Positions 58,581-64,000 of a DNA stretch of 64,000 nucleotides are shown piece by piece. The notes beneath the pieces were generated by a model that searched no databases, was not told the origin of the DNA, and saw nothing but the letters and a program-made list of their open reading frames with translations. This stretch comes from Mytilus edulis (taxonomy: Eukaryota; Mollusca; Bivalvia; Mytilida; Mytilidae). A program made the translations under genes and the position numbers. The stretch lies in assembly GCF_963676685.1 (NCBI RefSeq), contig NC_092346.1, forward strand, positions 28,223,133-28,287,132, in the 5' to 3' direction. Positions within the stretch are counted from its first letter, which is position 1, and each line of letters starts with the position of its first letter.

Positions 58581-59015
58581 CTAAAATGTGAAGTAAATGC
58601 ATAATATATTTTCCGGTACAATATTGTTTTTTGTTAATGTTGGCTTTACCTTATGGAATTCTAAACCAAATAAAAATGCTAAATTACAAAAAGGCAGTTA
58701 TTAAATTCGCTTTTTCTGTGATTATAAATTTTCTTGCAATTTTTCTAGTTGCTGAGACCTACTTATACCCTTTAATAGCTGTTATGCAGCTCTACCACAA
58801 ATGGAAGTTTTTGACAACCTTAACTGGCTATACAGCCCTTGCACGGTCGGCTATGATTTGCATATATGCATCTCAGAAAACAGAAGTGCACTCATATACA
58901 TGTATACCTAAGGATGCACACATCCATAGACATTGATCAATGAAAAACCAGAGATTATTACTCAGGGACTACAAGTCCACCATGATATATACAAAGTGTA
59001 AAACTTATTCCTTAC

Positions 59016-59403
59016 CTTCTCTTGTTCTCATTGGTGATCTTGCTCTTCTTGTAGACACTCGTGTTGGTGACCTGACTGGTGAGCGAGAAGCATAACGACT
59101 AGGTGAACGTGACCTGGAAGGTGATCTTGACCTAGATGGTGACCGGGACCTTGGCGGAGGAGTGCGAGCTCTGATTGGTGGAGGTGTGCGAGCTCTGATA
59201 GGTGAGGTAGATCGAAGTTGAACTGGAGAAGCAGATCTCTCCTGAATATGACGTCGCTTCTCAGGAGGACTTTCAGGAGGTGAAGCCTCTAAATAATCCT
59301 CAAGTTCTTTCATGTCCCATTTTCCTAATCTAAGCTGACGTTCTAATTCGTCAAGCTCGTCACCAGGAACCTGTCTGTCGTCTCGTACTGCATCCTCTGT
59401 AAG
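59016..59403 (-). CDS. Nesprin exon with RS-type Arg/Ser repeats
   Basis: 129 codons plus one base, phase 0 to 1; acceptor TTTTATTTTCAAACAG, donor AAG|GTAAGG. The first third is acidic (GDELDELERQLRLGKWDMKE), followed by SPPESPPEKRRH. It then has repeats of 'SPIRARTPPP' and a run of RSRSPSRSRSPSRSRSPSR, ending SPTRVSTRRARSPMRTRE. The segment is predicted to be disordered and is a likely SR-kinase or proline-directed kinase substrate (inference). The exon is clearly in frame with both neighbours. Confidence 0.9.
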
Positions 59404-59870
59404 CTGTTTGAAAATAAAAACAAACTTAAGATCTATCATCAGCACTGGTAAATGTAAACAAAGAAAGTTTTCAAAAACAAAATTCAATTCTGAGTTTTAG
59501 AATTCAGCTTATATCATAGAGGTCTCAAAGAGGTAAAACCCTTCAGGCTATCAATGTATCTATAAAGACAAACACACAATTTACACAAGCTCTTGACACT
59601 TTTTTAACTTCTGTAAACTCTCACATATTATTTATTAAAATTTTAGCTAATGAGTATATAAAATCTGCCCCTTTATGAACATATGCCACAATTAGATAAG
59701 TCTAAAATTCTTCAAGAAACAGAATATGATTTTGTTTCAAAATTAGTCTATCAACTTTTGACATAAATAACCCCAAGAATGGAGAAAAGTTAAGATTCAA
59801 TCAATGAACTTATGCTCAAAAGAATCTTCCTTTCTCCAGTTTCATTCAAAATTAAATCTTAGAACTGTAC

Positions 59871-60068
59871 CTTAGCAATGACATGTTCCAATTCACTATG
59901 GTAATCATTGACCTTGCCAATGACCTGGGAAGAAAACTGTTTGAAGTCATCTAGCTCTCTTTGGACCCTTATGGCATCTTTACTATCCCCTTTCTGCATG
60001 AGATAAACGGCTGCCTGTTCTAAATAGTCTAACTTCTTTTGTTTACTATTTATTTCATCTTGCAGTTT
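59871..60068 (-). CDS. Nesprin exon, spectrin helices
   Basis: 66 codons, phase 0 to 0; acceptor CATTTTAG, donor AAG|GTACAG. It encodes KLQDEINSKQKKLDYLEQAA, then VQRELDDFKQFSSQVIGKV and ends ELEHVIAK. Confidence 0.92.
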
Positions 60069-60431
60069 CTAAAATGAATAAATTTATGATATTGTTGAAA
60101 ATTTGATCTGTTAGCCTCAAAATTAGATTTTTTTCTAAAAAGGTTTGTTATTTTGCTTATTTTGTATATTTATATGAAAATGCCACAATATACCTTTATG
60201 TAATTTAATCTTAACAGAAGCTTAGGATAAGGGAAAATTAAATGAAAGAATTAAACAATACTAACAAATATGGCTACTGCAATTGCATACTGGGTAATTT
60301 AATGGCCATAAATAATCAAACCAATTTACATTAATGTCGTTTCATGTATTTTGGCTGGTACCGTTTTTTCATGGTTCTAAAATATGAAAAGATTTAAACA
60401 CCTTGGGTATGAAAAATGAACCCAAACTGAC

Positions 60432-60752
60432 CTCTATTTCCCTGAGTTTGTTTGGAACATCCATAGAAGACAGGTGCTCTATATTGGTCTGCTGAACTTG
60501 AATTTGTGTCAACCAGTTGTACATCAAATCTCGGTTATGATTAAAATCTTGTCGTAGATTGGCGGACTGTTTCATTCCTCTCATGATCGATGAGACGTAC
60601 TGTTGTAGTTTGTCCCATCGGTCATTGGCGTCCTGCATGTTTTGTTTGAGTAGTCCTGAGTGGTCAGTCCTTCCTTCTCGTGCCAATTTTCTATACTGTT
60701 TGTTAATGTCTTCTAATGTGGATAATTTTTCATGGATTTCTTTCTGTAAGGA
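60432..60752 (-). CDS. Nesprin exon, spectrin repeat
   Basis: 107 codons, phase 0 to 0; acceptor TTTAATTTTAG, donor GAG|GTCAGT. It contains SLQKEIHEKLSTLEDINK, NDRWDKLQQYVSSIM, and RDLMYNWLTQIQVQQTNIE with the conserved Trp residues of spectrin helices. Confidence 0.95.
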
Positions 60753-61162
60753 CTAAAATTAAAAATTCAATCAAACAAATTAAAAATATTCCCTTTAAAA
60801 TCTACTTATTTTATTTATAATGTAATTTCTTCCATTTTATTTTATAAATGATAGAACTTAAATTTCTGTAAAACAAAATTTCAAAAGAAAAGTTTTAATT
60901 TTTGTAAATTTACAGATAGACTCATACCAGCATAGGTTATCTGTCTGCCAAAGGGTAAATCAATTTCATGAAAAGCTGTTTAAATTATCTTAGAAATGTA
61001 GACCAATAGCGGAACAAAACTTACACAAGAAAACTGTCAGTCAGAATCTCCTGAAATTGTTTTCATTCAATTTAGAGACCCCTTAGTGAGGAAAAAAAGC
61101 ATCTAGAACCAAACTAAATTTCTACCATTGTTTTTTTTGTATTTATTAAAAGCATTACTAAC

Positions 61163-61313
61163 CTCAAACCTTACAACTTCTTCTTTAGTTGGTCCTATGG
61201 AGGGGGTATCTAGACAGAGATCACTGACGTCCCTCTCTTTGTCATCTAACCAGTTACAGAACCTCTTGCAATCGTCTAACAAGTTCTGCCATAGTCCCCA
61301 TGTCTCTTCAATT
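61163..61313 (-). CDS. Nesprin exon, spectrin repeat
   Basis: Phase 2 in, 0 out; acceptor ATTTGAACAG, donor GAG|GTTAGT. It encodes IEETWGLWQNLLDDCKRFC and NWLDDKERDVSDLCLDTPS, then KEEVVRFE. Confidence 0.93.
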
Positions 61314-62215
61314 CTGTTCAAATAATGAAATATCCTTGAAAAGTTTTTACAGTGAAACCTAACAAACTTGAACTTTCAAAATCAGTCCCTCTGCATAAAA
61401 TGAATACTTGTATCAAGATATTCAACACATATTCTTACAAAATTTTAACAATTATTCTGTTTAAACAGAACAACTGTCATTATCAAAACAGAGAAAATGT
61501 AAATTCTGAAACAATATTTTCAGACCTCAAGACCTTCATTAGATTCACTAGTGATAGGTTTAACTGTATTTAAAGTGTTGTCTGTTAAATCATCTGTTAT
61601 AAGGATAGACTTAGTATATTGACTGCTCATCTATGGATTGTGATAGCTAATGACTTAAAACAAAGATTGTTACCTTTTGAACTGGTAGATAAGTGTTTAA
61701 ATACTTGCTTATCTGTTTATTAGTATACAAATTTTTATCAAATTTGATATGAAAATTAATTAAATTTAATGTTACAGTTTATGTGCACACTGCCAGATAA
61801 AATCATCTGTATTCAAAAATTGCAAACAAAATATAAAATGAAACCTTCAAGTGTTAACTAATTTTATTGTTCGTTTATTCATACCAAGAGAGAAGGAAAT
61901 ATAGATGGAAATTGATTTATTTATTAACTGCTAGCTGCTTTTAAAAATCACATTATGAAATGAAATAGCTTTATTTAGGTAACTTTCCTTTAAATATAAA
62001 TTGATCAAACTTCCCTGATTGGTTTTAAAGGGTTTTTAAGCATTCTCAATCTAATTTACCATTTGCAACTATACAGTTTAACATACATGAATAACAAGTG
62101 AGGCAGAGTACATGCAAAAAATAAACAAAAACCATCAAAAGTTCAACATTAAGTCTTCAACAATACAAGGTTAATTGATTTCCCTGTAATGAATCACATG
62201 ACCCTTTTTACTCAC

Positions 62216-62403
62216 CTGACTCTCATGTCAGGTGACAGTTTACAGATGGTCCTCCACCTTTTATCCAGAGATTTCATGGCTGTTTGTAAGGCTTCAAATT
62301 CTTTCTCTGATGGACAGGCATCAGTATCGTGTAACAGTACCTCACAGAGATTCAGTACAGATCCCACTCCAGCACTGTGGTGCTCAATATCCTTCTGTAT
62401 CTC
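62216..62403 (-). CDS. Nesprin exon, spectrin repeat
   Basis: 62 codons plus two bases, phase 0 to 2; acceptor TTTTGTAG, donor CAG|GTGAGT. It encodes EIQKDIEHHSAGVGSVLNLC, then KEFEALQTAMKSLDKRWRTI. Confidence 0.93.
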
Positions 62404-62597
62404 CTACAAAATTCAAAATAGTTAGCTTTAAGTTCAATGCTGGAACTAAGGGTAAAAGATTTACTGCATTTATTAAAAAAAGTTCTGGATAGACTGTCAA
62501 CAAGAAACTCTTAGTTCAAAAAGATCTGAGATCAAAGAAATCTCATTACATATAGGAAGTGTTATTACCAAAATGAATAAGAAATAAAGTTGAGAAT

Positions 62598-62735
62598 GGA
62601 AATGGGGAATGTGTCAAAGCGACAACAACCCGACCATAGAGCAGACAACAGCCGAATGTCACCAATGGGTCTTCAATGCAGCGAGAAACTCCCGCACCTG
62701 GAGGCGCCCTTCAACTGGACCCTAAACAAATATGT
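62598..62735 (+). repeat. Family 3 dispersed repeat
   Basis: 'aatggggaatgtgtcaaagcgacaacaacccgacc...tcaccaatgggtcttcaatgcagcgagaaactcccgcacctggagg' matches the repeat at 39170. It is in a nesprin intron. Confidence 0.85.
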
Positions 62736-63049
62736 ATACTAGTTCAGTGATGTATGTTATCATATTTTTTCTGAATTGAAATAAAAATTAATCACTATTA
62801 TAGATGCATGGTCAGAAGGAGTAAATCTTATTTTGAAGCATTTTTTTAATTTATTAAGTGGTTTTCTTTTAAATGTTTGTAATAAATGTTAAAAACACCC
62901 TCTACTAGTGGATCCAACAATGTTAATAATAAAACAAAAGTGGCCAAGAATCAGATTTGAAAACAGTAGATTATCCAATGATGCTGTAGAATATGATTTT
63001 ATTAGATTACTTCTTAAAGATATAGTGTTAGAAGAGTAATTTCCCTTAC

Positions 63050-63212
63050 CTGTTGATGCTGTAGGTTTTGTTGAATCTCTAGTAAACTACATTCTCTGTA
63101 TATAATAGGTGTGCTTAAGTCATGTTCAATACTTGCTAGCCACTTTCTCAAGTTAGCCATGCTGCTGTCTAACTGTTGGACTGCTAACAATGTTTCCTGC
63201 AGTTTTCTTTGT
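63050..63212 (-). CDS. Nesprin exon, spectrin repeat
   Basis: Phase 2 in, 0 out; acceptor (T)11CAG before 63212, donor CAG|GTAAGG. It encodes RQRKLQETLLAVQQLDSSMA and LRKWLASIEHDLSTPI, then EIQQNLQHQQ. Confidence 0.93.
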
Positions 63213-63640
63213 CTGAAAAAAAAAAAAGACAATTCTCTAAAGTTGAAAAATGTGATGCATTAAAAATTCAGGCGCTTTTAAGCAAGTTTCAAAATTCTTG
63301 TATTATAGAATTATTTCAAAATTTGCAAATTCTAGAAGAGCAGGATTAACTTTCTTACTTTCATCATGTATATGTATCACTTTAATGGTGCACAAAAGTG
63401 AAAATACCAATGAGTCCTTAAGATTTGGAGAACAATTCATTAAAAACACAAATTTGATCGATTGATTGATCGATTGTTGGTTACTAAACATCCAGTCGCA
63501 AATTGTTTATGCATGTTCAGGACGAGTAAAAAATACAGATTGAAGTTGCAGACAAAAATTGCAGACAGTCCTACCCCTTCTCTCCATTACTGTAAATTAT
63601 CAGATTCACAACACAAGGGTTTATATCTAAAATAACATAC

Positions 63641-63701
63641 CTGAAAGACATAACAGAGGTGACATGTTGCCATTTGTCCTCTAACCTCAGAAGTTTGCCC
63701 T
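63641..63701 (-). CDS. Nesprin exon 3' end, leftmost (last) copy in the array
   Basis: The 61-bp block AGGGCAAACTT... to CTTTCAG|GTATGT encodes the end of a spectrin helix (RLEDKWQHVTSVMSF). It is the copy nearest the next exon. It is unclear which copy of the donor is used in transcripts; the copies at 63720, 63799, 63878 and 63957 are equivalent. An in-frame TAA precedes the block, so it cannot be read through directly from the previous unit. Confidence 0.55.
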
Positions 63702-64000
63702 CTATTTAAAACAACATACCTGAAGGACATAACAGAGGTGACATGTTGCCATTTGTCCTCTAACCTCAGAAGTTTGCCCTCTATTTAAAACAACATACCT
63801 GAAGGACATAACAGAGGTGACATGTTGCCATTTGTCCTCTAACCTCAGAAGTTTGCCCTCTATTTAAAACAACATACCTGAAGGACATAACAGAGGTGAC
63901 ATGTTGCCATTTGTCCTCTAACCTTAGAAGTTTGCCCTCTATTTAAAACAACATACCTGAAGGACATAACAGAGGTGACATGTTGCCATTTGTCCTCTAA
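63642..64000 (-). repeat. 79-bp tandem array carrying a nesprin exon end and its donor site
   Basis: Identical or near-identical 79-bp units start at regular spacing ('aacagaggt' at 63652, 63731, 63810, 63889 and 63968) and run past the window edge. On the minus strand each unit encodes GKLLRLEDKWQHVTSVMSF followed by AG|GTATGT, a donor whose phase 2 fits the exon at 63050-63212. Between the donor and the next coding block are only 18 bp ending TTTTAAATAG. Confidence 0.92.

Larger units (their letters stand above)
44165..64000 (-). other. Nesprin (SYNE-type) gene, 3' part, transcribed leftward
   Basis: Nesprins are giant spectrin-repeat proteins of the outer nuclear membrane. Their C-terminal KASH peptide binds SUN proteins in the perinuclear space, linking the nucleus to actin, microtubules or kinesin. 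Twelve coding exons with consensus splice sites and compatible phases are readable from 63212 down to 51132, and the KASH exon is at 44165. The exons encode several spectrin repeats, an Arg/Ser-rich segment and the KASH domain ending PPPL. Residue text such as LEDKWQHVTSVMSF, RWDKLQQYVSSIM and KRWEAICDRA is typical of spectrin helices. Whether it is the SYNE1 or SYNE2 orthologue cannot be told; molluscs may have one. The 5' part is outside the window. Confidence 0.92.

Noticed and set aside
62189-62492. Two plus-strand frames of 78 and 86 codons
   Set aside because: They are antisense shadows of the nesprin exon 62216-62403.

Overview
The window is animal genomic DNA: AT-rich, intron-containing and packed with dispersed repeats. 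Several repeat families are ones I recognise from marine bivalves, especially mussels (Mytilidae). One is the 'GATGTGGTATGATTGCCAATG' family; others are the 'AGCTCACCTGGCCCGAAGG...' and 'GACCGCAAAAATTG' elements. I therefore read it as a mussel-like bivalve chromosome. No bacterial, organellar or CRISPR features are present.

Layout. 1-1170: a reverse transcriptase retroelement on the minus strand, running off the left edge. 1927-2490: a TTAA-flanked MITE. 2883-5536: a 38-bp satellite that is open in all three plus frames. 5833-10260: dispersed repeats. 10375-14182 (minus): a three-exon tetraspanin of the peripherin-2/ROM1 type, assembled here from phase-compatible exons. 15718-19031: a 3.3-kb element with long terminal inverted repeats. 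19279-22250 (plus): two small proteins with N-myristoylation-type starts, possibly on one spliced transcript. 26743-31395: a Mutator-like (MULE) transposon with about 115-bp terminal repeats, an 8-bp target duplication and a DDE transposase exon. It carries a second 2-kb long-TIR element inside it, which itself holds a third repeat. 31448-32440 (plus): the intronless tubulin cofactor C gene (TBCC); the MULE sits 45 bp in front of its start codon. 33853-43000: bivalve repeats with internal tandem units and a 35-bp minisatellite. 44165 to the right edge (minus): the 3' end of a nesprin (SYNE, KASH-family) gene. It has spectrin-repeat exons, an SR/RS-rich exon and the C-terminal KASH exon; the right edge is a 79-bp tandem array that repeats an exon-donor junction.

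Function. The genes are unrelated housekeeping or structural genes: membrane-rim tetraspanin, tubulin folding, and nucleus-cytoskeleton linkage. They share no operon-like logic. The notable biology is nested transposition next to TBCC, tandem duplication across a splice site in nesprin, and the unusual nesprin and tetraspanin features listed in the findings. Exon joins were derived by reading splice motifs and codon phase by eye; no transcript data were available.
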